The notes under the pieces were generated by a model, which saw only the letters and a program-made list of their open reading frames with translations, did not search any database and had not been told where the DNA came from. From Marchantia polymorpha subsp. ruderalis (Eukaryota > Streptophyta > Marchantiopsida > Marchantiales > Marchantiaceae), in contig AP031357.1 of NCBI GenBank assembly GCA_037833965.1, positions 8,452,001 through 8,516,000 on the forward strand: 64,000 bases of DNA, read 5' to 3'. The first letter of the stretch is position 1. Every line of letters begins with the position of its first letter. Positions 33,201 to 45,147 of the stretch are shown in pieces. A program made the translations under genes and the position numbers.

Positions 33201-34894
33201 TCTACATGTAAAGGATGAGTGAAGGAAATTTGTGAAAAACAATATCGCCAAGTAGTTTGACGTCACAAGTCTAAGTAATATTGCACACTTTCTCAGACCT
33301 TGACACGAGGAATCGTTGCGAAGCACTCGTGAACAAGATGCCTACTTGCTGCAATTACAAACGTATGAAGACATCTTTCATTCAAACGAACTACTTTATA
33401 TTAATATACTCCAAGAGGAACAGAAGAAACACTCACAGTCGGAGGAGCTGGCTTTACAGAGCGATGGCAACCAATAAATACGGTAAGGCATGCTGTGGCC
33501 ACAACGTTGAAATTTGGGTTCACTTTCACGACAAGAGGCGCCAAAGTCAAACCTGCGACAAAACAAAAAATGCGTGGATAGTTGAGAACAGATTGACAGA
33601 ACAAAAGGCTGATACGCCAAAGTTCAAATCGTTTCGCTTAATTGGGAAACTAAGACCTGCAGAAACAATAAGAGGCGTCGATATTATATCAATATCGAGA
33701 ACCTTTGTTGACCAGACAGAATGATTGCTAGAGAAAAATCATCGCGCTGTATACGGCTCGAATTTAGAGACAAACCAAACGCATGAAATACTGATTCACG
33801 TCGAGTAGCTTCAATTCCTCAATGTAACGGAGCACTCGAAGTTTCCCCGGAGCTGGTTATGACATATCTTACTGATATACTATTCTTCGGTGACCTGAGT
33901 ACCTTCATCCATGGTTTTGCATCGTACTTTTCATCTAATAAGCCGCCCATCTTTCTCACTTCATTCATTCTCATTGTTCTATTTGATAATTTAGAGGGCC
34001 TTGCCAACCCGAAGCGTGAACGAGCAAAAGGAGACTAATGGGCAACATGTGAATGACCCTGAAGCCTTAGCGTGGGCCCAAGGGAAATTCACTCTACTGC
34101 AGCATATATAAAATGATCTACGGAAAAAGCATAATGATGTTAACGTCACGAGGGTAGTTCATACTTATCTGACGAATAATGGTGTAAGCTAACATGGGTT
34201 ATAACATGTACGGAAGGCATCCGCAAAAATCAGGACGTAGATTGTATGGAAGTTTGAAAACCGACTGCAAGCTTCGACCTACATGTAAGACTCTCCAGGC
34301 TATGTAAAGAGTGAATGTTACTATCAGTGACAACGGAGACTACACAGCAGCACGAAGCTCCATACTTGACCTAAACACCACAATCACGCGAGACAGGCTT
34401 AGCTGCCCAACAAATACTTGCGCCACTTGGAGCAACTTTTCCAACACGATGCAGTAGAGAATGATCAAGAAATGCAAGGGCATTGGATAACTCCCAGTTT
34501 CCAGCTGCGAAGAGCCTAAGTGACTCAGGTATCGAGCTAAGACAATCCAGCCGGCCTGAGACAGTTCCAAACTATGCTGGCCGGCTTAGGCACAACAGCC
34601 GAGTCGGTCGCGTTTCGTACACAGATTATTCAACGTGAATCAGAGGAAGCAAGAGTACACAATTACCATGAGAGAAAGGGAAAACCACGGGGGCAAAGGA
34701 TACTAACAGAACTGAAGATCTAGGTCGGAAAATCAATTAGCGAATGGTGCCGCACGTTCAAAGGCATATCTTCCAGAACTCTTGCAAAGACAACCTCCAA
34801 CTTCAAAATATTGGTCAAAACGTACGAACTCGAGGCAAAAGGAAAACCACCTACCAATAAGGGCCGCACTCGCCAGGCGCTCGACGAGGGCCAT
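30281..34894 (-). CDS. SPP: Signal peptide peptidase (SPP), intramembrane aspartyl protease, 11 exons
   Basis: The protein has 349 residues (Arabidopsis SPP is about 344). Exons: 34894-34855, 33552-33437, 33082-32931, 32713-32622, 32294-32167, 31831-31781, 31482-31396, 31173-31104, 30892-30756, 30561-30484, 30379-30281. All introns are GT-AG and the frame is kept throughout. It is a polytopic ER membrane protease of the presenilin/GxGD type that cleaves remnant signal peptides within the membrane. The catalytic Asp residues are in IYDIFWVF (Asp200) and LGLGD (Asp241), and the PAL motif is at 292-294 (QPALLYIVP). The N-terminus GLTLAPLVVKVNPN and the ESQVVAG-equivalent TKSQVVAGIPGTFF match plant SPP. 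The C-terminus ends in KKTD, a dilysine ER-retrieval signal. The first intron is 1.3 kb. The start is the only ATG giving the conserved short first exon (MALVERLASAALIG). Confidence 0.96.
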
Positions 34895-35640
34895 CGTTGC
34901 TCTCGCTCTCTGTTCCTGTTCCACACAAAATAAAGATCTCCTCGCGCTTCCCTCCTGCCTCACCGTCTGAAATCCGCAATTCGCCCTCCTCCTCCTCCTG
35001 CTCCTACCTCCTTCCTTTCCAATTCTCTCACTAACATTTGCTGCAGCTGTCAATCCTCCCAGACGAAGATCGTCCTAAACCTCCCCAATTCCAATCACGT
35101 CCCGTTGACTTCACTTCACTAGACTCCTCCCTTCTCTTCTCCTCTCCTCTCGTCCCTCGCTCGCTCGCCGGCCTCGCTTCACGAGAATTTGTACCGATTC
35201 TTTGCCACCCAAAATTCCTCGTGGTTCCTCAGTCTCACCGTCCTCCTCCTTCTCCTCCTCCCTCTCCACTTCACTCGACTCGTCTCCCGGAGCAAGTCTG
35301 TTCGAGTTCCACCTGGAGTCGGCAGAGGAGAAAAACGCCCCAACTCCCGCAAAGCTGACGATCCGAGGCGCTATATCCACAGCAAGAAAGTGGCGACGAC
35401 GCTGCAAGAAAATTGGAATCAAGTAGTGCGTGCAAATCAGCAGCACCAGCAGCAGCAGCGGACGAGCTGCGCAAGAGGAGCGGACGAAGACGACGAAGAC
35501 GACGCCGCGCCTGACCTGCTTCCCTGCCTGCCAGAAGTGAGGAGCGCAAGGCGTAACCAGTGCAGCGAAAAATACCCTCCAAGATAGAGCGAACCTCGTC
35601 ACCAATTAATTACTTTTGCCATTCACCAAGTGAAAGAATG
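34895..35640. other. 5' flank of SPP: pyrimidine-rich, GC-richer island
   Basis: The plus strand is rich in CTC/TCC runs (for example 34986-35020 and 35140-35290), and base composition shifts from its AT-rich surroundings. It probably holds the 5' UTR and promoter of SPP. Several overlapping frames on both strands (such as 35189-35587 plus and 35111-35605 minus) look like low-complexity artefacts. A divergent plus-strand transcript is possible but not supported. Confidence 0.4.
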
Positions 35641-38600
35641 ATTTATCCTCCTGCTGCTGGGCGTATGTACTACGATCTATCCTTCCATCTTAAGCATAAC
35701 GAGTTCAATAAAACAGGTGCAGGCAGTGTCCTCATGCGTTCCTTTCCTACTCTGAGTTTGCCATGGGGAGTGGACTAAATTCAAGGTGACGTTGATTGAA
35801 ACTTCTTTGTCGTTGAGTCGAAAGTTGTATTGTTTCGGGATTTTAATTCGATTTTTGAGTTGATAGATATGAATATTCCTTGTACCGTTTTATAGATTGA
35901 ATGAATGGAAGGTTGTCATGGTCATGTTTAGGGTCAGTAGCTTAGATCCTCCCAACTTGTGAGTGAAAGAGACTCTTTGAATCATGTATTTACAGCACAG
36001 TGTGCTGTTCGGACACGGCAGTGGAAATTTTAAGAAGCTGTACAAATTCATCAACCACCCTAAAGGCGTGTGCATCCTTTACGCGCAAATGATTCGTCTG
36101 AAGAATGTCTAACTAATTGTTTGCGTCTGAAGGATGATTGGCCGAAAAGTAATTTTCATGATATTATCTTGAGCACAATAGTTCAATCACTACTCGTGAT
36201 TCGCATATCTAGTTGAATATGTTCTGACTATCGAAAATAAATCACATCTAAATACTTTCTTAAAACTGCAAACTACTGCCTTTCCCTTTCAAGACTTGGG
36301 CTTTGAGATTTTGACTTGCATTATGATAGAAAAATAATATGTTATACATTCAGATATATATATATATATATATATATGTTGAGAGACCTGTTCAACTTTA
36401 CTGCAAACTCTCCATGCATCCTCATCATCCAAAAGAGTTGAAGGAAACTATCATGAGTGTTCTTCTTTGTGTTGAAGTTTGTTGAAAGTAAACCTCAAAG
36501 CTTTATCATATACCTATAAGACTCGATCACTCCCTGATCGATATGATTAAACATAGTGTGATCATTCCAAAACGTACACATGAGTTTGTGATGCAAAATT
36601 AATTATGATATTTATTTGAGAACTAGTAATAATCGAATCATGACGCACTTCTTGAGCAAGATAAAATTACATCTTCATGCCAATGCAATGAGCGTAAAAA
36701 GAAAAAAATAGAGAAAGAGAGAAAGAGAAAGAGCTCCTAACTCGAAGTGGAAGAATTACGGAGCCCTGGCTGCCGCAAGTCAAGTTAGACAGACCCTAGG
36801 CTGGTAACGAGGCAACTGGTAATGCGCATGTAATGTGGATGTCTCGATCGCGGAAAATAAATTTGAAAGCACCGGTCCATCGGTTGAATAAGCTCAACTT
36901 TGACGAGTATATTAAAACTCTTGACTCAAAAAAATGGGTGAGCAAATGGGCTGAATTGAATGAATTTCATACACTTAACGACAACGATATAACCACAGAT
37001 TCAACACAAGAAAGGAAACAACCAGAATCTAAGACTATAATTTCTGTTCATAAGTGCAATGGAACATCGTAGACAAGAGAACTATGATCAATCAAAGATA
37101 CATACATGGAAAGACTGAAAGAGATCAATATTTATTATGAGTTTCTTGTGGTATGATTAAGCTTAGCGACGATTAACGAACAGACTTCTCCTGTAGGGAA
37201 CCCGTTTCGATTGGGTTATCTACCGTGACACGTGACGTACCACCAACAGTAGCACGAGAAGAGAAGTAAAATTTCGTCGACCGGGTGAACTGGGATGACG
37301 AAGGATGGACCACATGACGGGTCATACTCGATGCAACCTACTGTGCCATAGGCAGCCAAAGTCCTCATGACATGGAATTTGCACCCGATTGGCTCTGCAG
37401 ATAGAATCGAACATTTGATCCATTCTCCTCTCGACACTTGTCACCAGTGGAAGTCCTACACACAACACCGCCGCCTCCCCTCGTTTCGTTCTTCCTGTTT
37501 TTTACTGCCTTCCCATCATCTTCTTTGCTATATATTTTTACGGCCTCATTTAACTGCACTTAAATATGTAACTAGAAACGACTCCGACGGACGTCACTTC
37601 GCACGAAAGTGCGTCTCGCAGTGTTCAGTGGACGTACTGTGAACTAACGAACCAGGTTTGATTTCTCCTTCTATCTACCATGTTATCAATGGTAGTTCCA
37701 GTAAATGCCTTATTTAGTTTCAATTATTACAGTACAAGAGGTTGAGAGCGGATGTATTATACGTGGTTAAAGAATACCAAGTTACCGTTGCAGATGTCGT
37801 GGTTACCAGTCGAACACATGATAGAGTTTCTGAGCGGTCAATTAGTTACTCATCTTCATATATATGTACAACGAGTGTGCACGCATCACCCAAGGTCTCC
37901 GAATATAGAGATATACAGAAAGTTTACTTACATCTTAATGCAATGGATTTGGAGTCATCCAGAACGACGTTGGACGAGGTTGGGTTTAGGACTTGAAAGT
38001 ACATGAGCAAAACTCAGATATAGTGACATATATGTTCCCATGGGCTATATATGGCCCAGTCAAGCTGTTAATCTCTAGCTAATAATTTCTTGTTAAACGA
38101 ATATTTCAATTATCCGCTTTCACCGCTAAATTGTATTTTCATCAGAATCACATCTTAAGTCTCCAAGGATCCACAGGATTTACCCACGCGAGCTTTGTCA
38201 GTACAGACGGTATCGAATTTATTCGGACACAAGTCTCGTTTATTGAAAGTAAACACCGTAAGTAAGAATGAAACTCAAAATGTAAAACAGTATTAGGTTT
38301 CAAATCTCTAAAGTATGTGCATCAAATCTCATACTCTAAATTATGTGCCTGTAATAGCCTGAAAACATGGGCTCAGCTATCTGGATCGGTACTGGTGAGA
38401 AGAATGAGGACTTGGAGATGAATAAGGAGGAAAACAAGAGAGGAACACTTCAGTGCGACAAGGTACTCTCTTGTACCGAATTTCTTTCTAGAATTGACAG
38501 TAGCTGAAAAATTTTCCAGCAATCAACCACGAAAATCTATACTAACTCATCAACCTGACAGTAATTAAAGCTGCAACAACTGCGACTTGAAAGAAAAGTG

Positions 38601-39325
38601 GTGGCAGATGGACCACGCGTGGTAATCCCTCAACAACCATATGCAATTCACAACACGTTTAGTCGGCTAACCATTGAAGGTAAAACTTACCATAATGTAC
38701 CTCATAGGTGTATTCAAGCACAAGCTGGAAGGCTTTCTGTACGATAGTTTCCCCTAGCACTTTTTTTCTTTGACTGTGCTGTGATTCATAATGGCCGGCT
38801 TCCCTTTTTGCAGGGCTTTGTCATTTTAACGCGGGGGCGTAGAACATGTAGGCATTCAATAGGCTGAGTGATCATGAATCCTTGTATCTTTTGAAAAATT
38901 TAGGACATCCAATAAGAAAGACTTCAGACACGCAAGCGGCCGACTAAGCTCATGAAGGCAGTTACAACCTAGCTAATTTCCCGAGTGTGATACACACTCG
39001 GGAATGTTGGTGGTGTCTGATCAACCTTACGAACGAAACAAGGACATGCTCCTAGCCACAAAGTACATCAAGCACTTCCCACACGTATCCATTCACATTC
39101 TTCTCTCCTTAACCAGCGATCAAACAACCAAGTTTTAAGTAACAATACGCGTTATTTCAGATATTCCACTGCCTTTCGAGCAGACACATATCAAACCTGG
39201 GCAAAACATCTCCGGTAGTTTCTGCACAACTCGAAAATTGTTCGACACACAAGCACTGTATTGATTTCTATGCGGTGTACATTGATAAAACTCACCAGTA
39301 GTACATCTTTCAACTCCTAAAGCTA
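35641..39325. other. Intergenic stretch, no recognised gene
   Basis: It contains a (TA)n microsatellite (about 36354-36376), a GA-rich run (about 36708-36735) and a short perfect hairpin (38978-39004). Short frames at 36833, 37367 and 37742 are not recognised. Confidence 0.5.
38978..39004. repeat. Perfect 12-bp inverted repeat with 3-nt loop
   Basis: TTCCCGAGTGTG at 38978-38989, a 3-base loop, then CACACTCGGGAA at 38993-39004. It is not followed by a T run and lies away from any gene. The function is unknown. Confidence 0.7.
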
Positions 39326-39757
39326 TTAGCCGCAATCTAACAGTCTATGGATCAGCCCTTTCCCGTCGAATATATTGGACATATCCATGCACACTTCAGT
39401 GTCTTCCTGCATTGTCTTGAAGGTTGAAACTCCAATGTCACCTTCGAGATGTCTCTTGATGTCGTCCAGGATCTGACCGAGTTCCAGTGACTCACGACCA
39501 GATCCTACCGTTTTTTGTAACCGATCATCTTGTCCACATATCTGTCGTTCGCACTCTCCAACGTATTTGAGTTCTACAAAGTATAAGTCAGAACTTTCTT
39601 CCAGCATGCATGACGAAAACAGCAATGAATTACCTGCCGCTTTCTCACCCTGCAACTTGGACTTGAATAGTGCTTTCTGAGCAAATAAGAAGGCCAGTGA
39701 CAGTGAATAGGCTTCTTTCGTGAACTTTCTACACGTTGTCTCCTCAGAAAAGTGCTC
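39326..39757 (-). CDS. 3' exons of an unidentified gene downstream of TBCE
   Basis: Two exons join in frame. The last is 39573-39326 (82 codons including the stop), and the one before ends at 39634 and is open back to about 39757. The joined product reads TKEAYSLSLAFLFAQKALFK, then LQGEKAAELKYVGECERQ, then LGQILDDIKRHLEGDIG and ends in GLIHRLLDCG. The intron (39633-39574) is GT-AG and short. The composition suggests a helical, partly coiled-coil protein. The 5' end is unresolved: an ATG at 39993 begins an open segment (MPSFSYLWFTIVRVLTQ) with a GTAAGT donor, but no acceptor links it in frame. The gene would follow TBCE on the same strand. The family was not recognised. Confidence 0.4.
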   Translation of the reverse strand, partial: EHFSEETTCRKFTKEAYSLSLAFLFAQKALFKSKLQGEKAAGNSLLFSSCMLEESSDLYFVELKYVGECERQICGQDDRLQKTVGSGRESLELGQILDDIKRHLEGDIGVSTFKTMQEDTEVCMDMSNIFDGKGLIHRLLDCG

Positions 39758-40154
39758 AAATGTGACTCAGGCACCCCTTTATTGAGAAACAGAATTTCCA
39801 AAAAAACCTCATCTCCGACGACTACGTGTCATATCCGACGACCAGCAATTAAAACAACGAACCAGTCAAGTGTGTTGTCATAAACTACAGCGATCTCCTG
39901 AGGAGTTCCAGGCCTACTTACCCATCTGCTATCTCTTTCATGTTGCGTAAGGACTCTCACAATGGTAAACCAAAGGTAGGAGAACGATGGCATTATACAG
40001 TTGAAAAAATAAATCTAAAAGAGCTAAGTGTGGCAAAGTAGCCTTTTCCCATCGCTGATGACCTTGTTTTGTAAATGGGACTCACAAACTGCAGAAGACA
40101 ACTCATAAAAATGCAGGTGGAAAAAATCGGGAAATAGATTACAAAAATAGGATG

Positions 40155-43100
40155 TTAGTGACCTTTTGCTTCATCCACCAGGATAACCGAGTCTTGTCCA
40201 AGTCCTAGATCATGGATACTTTCCAAGTCATTATCCAAGGCGACTGGAAGAGGAGTGTCCTGCGATCAAGTAGAAGTACATGAGGTTCCACCTAAGTGAA
40301 ATTTGCACTGCGATTTGATGTAAGCAGCGTCAGGATAATGAGTCCAAAATCAACATGGAAGAAATCACTAGGTTCACAAAACAACGTATCTGCACTCATT
40401 GCTTAAATTTTACTAGTCTATCAAAACTGTACTTTAACAAGAACTCAAACCGATCGACTATAAGAATCGAGCAAGATGTTGAGCACGTACCTCGTCTTTC
40501 ACGTAGAGGCACTGATTTGCCGCTTTCACCTTAAAGAGTCCCTCGCATATTTGCTTCAGTTTACCAACCTGCATATGGCCAACCTGTTACTTACGTAGCG
40601 CCATATTGGATACCTATAGTTCTTGGCATCCATGGTATCCAAGCATTAAGCCCAACTCTGATCCCACGATCTATATTTCTTTCTATGAAATCTTCATGGG
40701 TGAAACATCGAGAATGGTGCTCCGAGCACCCACCGTTGTTGATGAGGGCAATTTCCTAGTCACAGGAGCCTTCTCTCCAACGGACAGTGAAACGCACATG
40801 ATAGTGACAGCTGCGCAAACAAATCCGAATCAACAGGCATCCACATACCAATCATCACCCCTCCACTTCATAAGATATTGTCAGTCGGCCCCAGCCAGTC
40901 ACAAGACATGATAGCAAACAAGTCCAGTCACAAAGACTTTTATAGGCCGTGCCCATGATGAAACTGCCTTAATACGGGCCTAATGATCCACTGCAGAATT
41001 AAGATGCTAGTTTCCATTATCCTCAAAAATTCACTGTACGTAATCATCCAGAAGATTCACAACGCGGGTTTCCATGGGTTTCCAAGGGCCCAACGGTTGT
41101 CCTTACGGGACAAGAAAGTATAGCCATCAGGCATCTACCGAAGATCACAACTATGGCCTACTAGAAAGCGATTAGTCACACATATTTGCTCTAAAGATTA
41201 GCAGTTACGTACAGAGGAAGCTTGCTGACATTTTGTGGGATGCAAGGGCTGCTCCAGATTGCGCTGACTCCATAGGGATATCGTGTTTAGCTTTAAGTTC
41301 CAAAAATCTGCATGTAGTCATCGACGGGTTATAACATCACTTCATTCAAACATTTACCACAAATGGGTTCCTAACCCATTACAAAAGTAGCTGCTATCTA
41401 AAGTGAAGGACACCAGCCTATTTTGAAGTCAGTGAAACCTCATGGTGAAGCCGGCAATCTCCACAGTTTTTACTCGCGGAAGTTGCAGTCAAACAGAATC
41501 TAAACCAATGGAATGATAGTAATGCAAAACTCACCGTGGGTGTTTCTTGAGAACTGAATCATCGATCTGTCCCAACACACTATTCAGAACATAGCGCACA
41601 TACCTGTCGCAAGTCATGGAAACTCTGTAAGTAGGCTTCCATAAGAAGACAGGGGCAAGGGCTCTAGGCTGAAAAACGTCACAATAAGTCGAATAATACA
41701 GACAAGTTATCAGAATCCCTGGTAGAAAGAATATGACTGACACACTAGCGGATGAGAAAGATGAACGGTGCACCCGACCACTATAGACAAGTTATCTAAA
41801 AATGAAACCAAGACTATATGATCTGGAAACCAGTTTCATTTTTCACATGAGCTTAGTAAAAGGATAATTTATTCACTGCCCTCTAAAATATACGACGACC
41901 AACTATAAGGTTAAAGTGATCCCCAGCTTAAGCAAGTAGACAGGCGAATGGTGAGCGAACCTGATCTCTGCATCTTTCCTCTCTCTTGCTTTGACCTGAA
42001 TTGACATCCCAGCATAACATGGATCATACATACAAGAGAGGCTTCATCCACAGTCATACGTCGTTTTCCACAAGCGTGCGAAAGAACCAAAATACATTTA
42101 CGCAGGGAGGCCAGTAACTAATATAGAGTTGCTACTCTGGACTTTTCGAAAAGAATTTTACAAAAAATTGTATGATCTGAACACCTACTTCACTCCCATT
42201 GAGGCTTGTGATGTTTCCAATTCGTGCGACGAGCAAAAAACGTGATGCGTTTACCCCAGCTCCATCTACGAGTGGGTTTTCTGATAGTCGCACGTCCTGT
42301 AAAGGTAATGAGCAGCGTAAAGGTCGGTAATAGAAAAGAAAGTAGAAATTCCCCCTTTATCAAGCAGCATAACCGTATTTCTATAGAAAACTTACATGTT
42401 CGCCAGCACCAACAAGACAATGATCTACGACTAAAGACTGGTTGGCAAAACCTCCTATGCCAACACATGTGGCAAAGTGTGTATGATACTTTTGTGAAAA
42501 CCCGTGTGAAGGTGAAGACATACAGAGGCAGCATTCTGGTGAAGTTATTGTAGATACCTTGAGAGAAGGGAAGTGGTTAAGCGCATCGACAGAGTCCAAA
42601 CGTGCAATTTTGTTCTTACCTGCACTCCACTATTAGTCTCATAAATATTTTTCAGCACAAACCTTCTTCAAAACCACCACACAAAAGATCCGATCCTTGT
42701 TATTAAACGAGCATCCTTCTAGGATAACATCAAGCAAACCTTACCTAAAAGAAGACACCGGAGATTTTGGAATGGAATTGACTTCTTTGCCTCTTTATCT
42801 TCCTCGAACGATGGATCCAGAACAGGATATAAAACTTCTTCCAATCCATTTGAGTTCAAATTCAGATGCTCCAAACTACAGAATCAACGGAAATGCACTA
42901 ATTACGCCAATGCCAAGTCTTGACACCCTCCGTTCTTCTCTTCGATCAAGTACGATTTCGAATTCATTGGGACTATGAAGGTCAAACCAAAGAACTAGTG
43001 ACGAGAGGTCAAATCACCTTTTCAGCTTGGAAAGCTTCAGAATTTCTGCCCAGTCCACGATATTATTGTCTTCAAGATTCAGCAGTCGCAATAATTCAAA

Positions 43101-45147
43101 TCCGTCAACAAAGACACCTGGTGCGCCGTGCTCACTAGCCTATCATAACCGAAAAACAATTTGTTCATAGACCACAATTAATAAACCACGCAAATAATGC
43201 AAAGCAAGGTGGGAAGAACCGAGTTAACATGAGCATGATAAGACTGGAACGGCCATCTAGACATAGCGTATCTTCAAGCCAAACCTTGTAAATTTGCGTG
43301 GGCATCAATAACTACTGAAACTTAGTAGATAATATCACACATGAAGGCTCACACTCACTCCTGCTCCACTTGATTTTGCACCTTCTAGGTTAACCGCTTA
43401 TTTTTGTTCTAGCCGTACTAATGACCATTCACGGCTGATCAATAAGAGTGCAGCCTAACTGAAAACAATCCAATACACTAAAATTGACCCGAACCCTTAT
43501 GGAAGAGGCATGATATGTATAATACTGCGTGTACTGCATAACCACTGACAAACGATACTTCAAGTCCTCTCGTCTACACGGATACAAAGAGAAGTTTTTC
43601 GTTGGCAGACAAACCTCAATAGTTCTGATATTGTTCCCACATAAGTGAAGTTCCTCCAAAGATTTTAGCGATAGCTTCAGTTGATCCACCTGCAAACCGT
43701 ACAAACTCTCAATATGGCACCAAATAGAAACATAAATCAATGATTGCTTCAGTATATTGGTAGCTATATAAAGCAGATTATTCAAAAAGTTTATATAACA
43801 AGACCCCAAGACTTCATACGAGTGGGGTGAGTGACATGCCTGCTGCCACGTAATATGACAGTTGTTTAGGACAAGAGTTTGAATGTTGGAAAGCGCTGGA
43901 TTTATACTCTCTGCGTCCATGCTTATACGGCTACAGCTAAGGTTGAGAACCCTCAACAAAGGCAACTCATCACATATCTGGCCAACAGCCTGTTACAACA
44001 GAATAATTAGAGTCTACTACCATATCACACGGTCAAGTCAACGTGAAAAGTGCTTGATGCGCTCGTCCAGAGAGGCAACTCAAAAGTAGGAGGCAAAAAA
44101 CAGATTCCACGATGATACTGATTAGACCTTAAATTTAGGCATTTGAAATTAATAAAACATTATGTTCATTTACAGAGGCTCCTCATAGCTATTGAAGTTG
44201 ATCCTCTGAAAACAATGAAGCGACTTCCTTACATACTCATTTTCAAACCCAGAAATAAAGCGCAACAAAAATGTCTCTTACGTTCCAATCCGGAAGCAGA
44301 TTTCCGGTCAGGTCGAGCTCCTTGATACCTAAGCGAGTAAGCAGGATTAAACCATGCACTTTATTTTCGCCGGACTTACCAAAAAAAAAGGAAACACATG
44401 AACCAAGGTACTTCCAAAAATTAAAAACATCTCCTTCTCAGAAAGCACATCTGTCCATGATAACTCCAAAGTTGTTCCCAACCAAGAGAGCAGTTTGAGG
44501 GTGAGTAATCACATACATGGAGCAAGACCACCTACTTGGCCCCGTGGCCCAGCGGAGCAAACGCCAGCATAAGCAAGAATAACAACTTTCAGATCTTCCA
44601 GATGTTTCTGCTTTTCCTCGATTTGATCCTTCCCAACGAGTTCTACTGTCATCCGTCTCTGTCGAACTGACATCACGTACATACCGTCTGCAAACCAAAA
44701 AGTGTAATTCATCTTTTACATTAGTGTATTAATAGAAAAGACACCTTTTCAGCAACTTGTATAGCACTTGCGAAAAGCAAGAGTCCATTCATGAAATTCG
44801 TATGAGTAAGTACCAGTCTTACCTTCTCCTGAAGAAGTGGTTGTAGCCGAGGCGTTGTACCGCTCGATCAAAGCTTCGGCTAGAGTGATACCAGTACTGA
44901 GACTATTTGGGCGAACCAGCGAGCCCGACTCCTTCGTTGTCGTTTCAAAGTAATGTTTGCCGTTGACAGTGCCATTGTGGCGACCCAAACCAGTGTCCCA
45001 ATCCACACCGACCCACAGTCCATCGTATCCTTCTACGGGCCCAACATATTTCACAGTTCCCAACTGCTTGCTAGAAGTCTTCTCGGCTTTCACGCTCTGT
45101 ACTCGCTGATCCACCTGGAACCCTGGTTTTGATCCTTCTGGCGACAT
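40155..45147 (-). CDS. TBCE: Tubulin-folding cofactor E (TBCE), 15 exons
   Basis: The protein has 549 residues (Arabidopsis about 531). Exons: 45147-44823, 44687-44517, 44328-44282, 43989-43840, 43689-43615, 43139-43018, 42875-42745, 42619-42558, 42296-42189, 41995-41961, 41603-41535, 41307-41213, 40810-40734, 40568-40491, 40259-40155. All exons join in frame. It acts with cofactor D in making alpha/beta-tubulin heterodimers. The CAP-Gly domain is N-terminal (residues about 8-75; GTVKYVGPVEGYDGLWVGVD and GRHNG, where GKNDG is the usual form). Leucine-rich repeats cover about 165-370 (IKELDLTGNLLPDW, RVLNLSCSRI, LEELHLCGNNI, LRLLNLEDNNI). A ubiquitin-like C-terminus starts near VGKLKQICEGLFKVK and ends in DSVILVDEAKGH. 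Intron 4 has a GC donor (CAG before GCATGT); the others are GT-AG. The start ATG (CCAACGATGTC) precedes the CAP-Gly domain; upstream in-frame sequence looks untranslated. Confidence 0.95.

Noticed and set aside
35111..35605. Overlapping long frames on both strands near the SPP promoter
   Set aside because: Pyrimidine-rich low-complexity DNA; no start context or conserved domain, and no splice link found.
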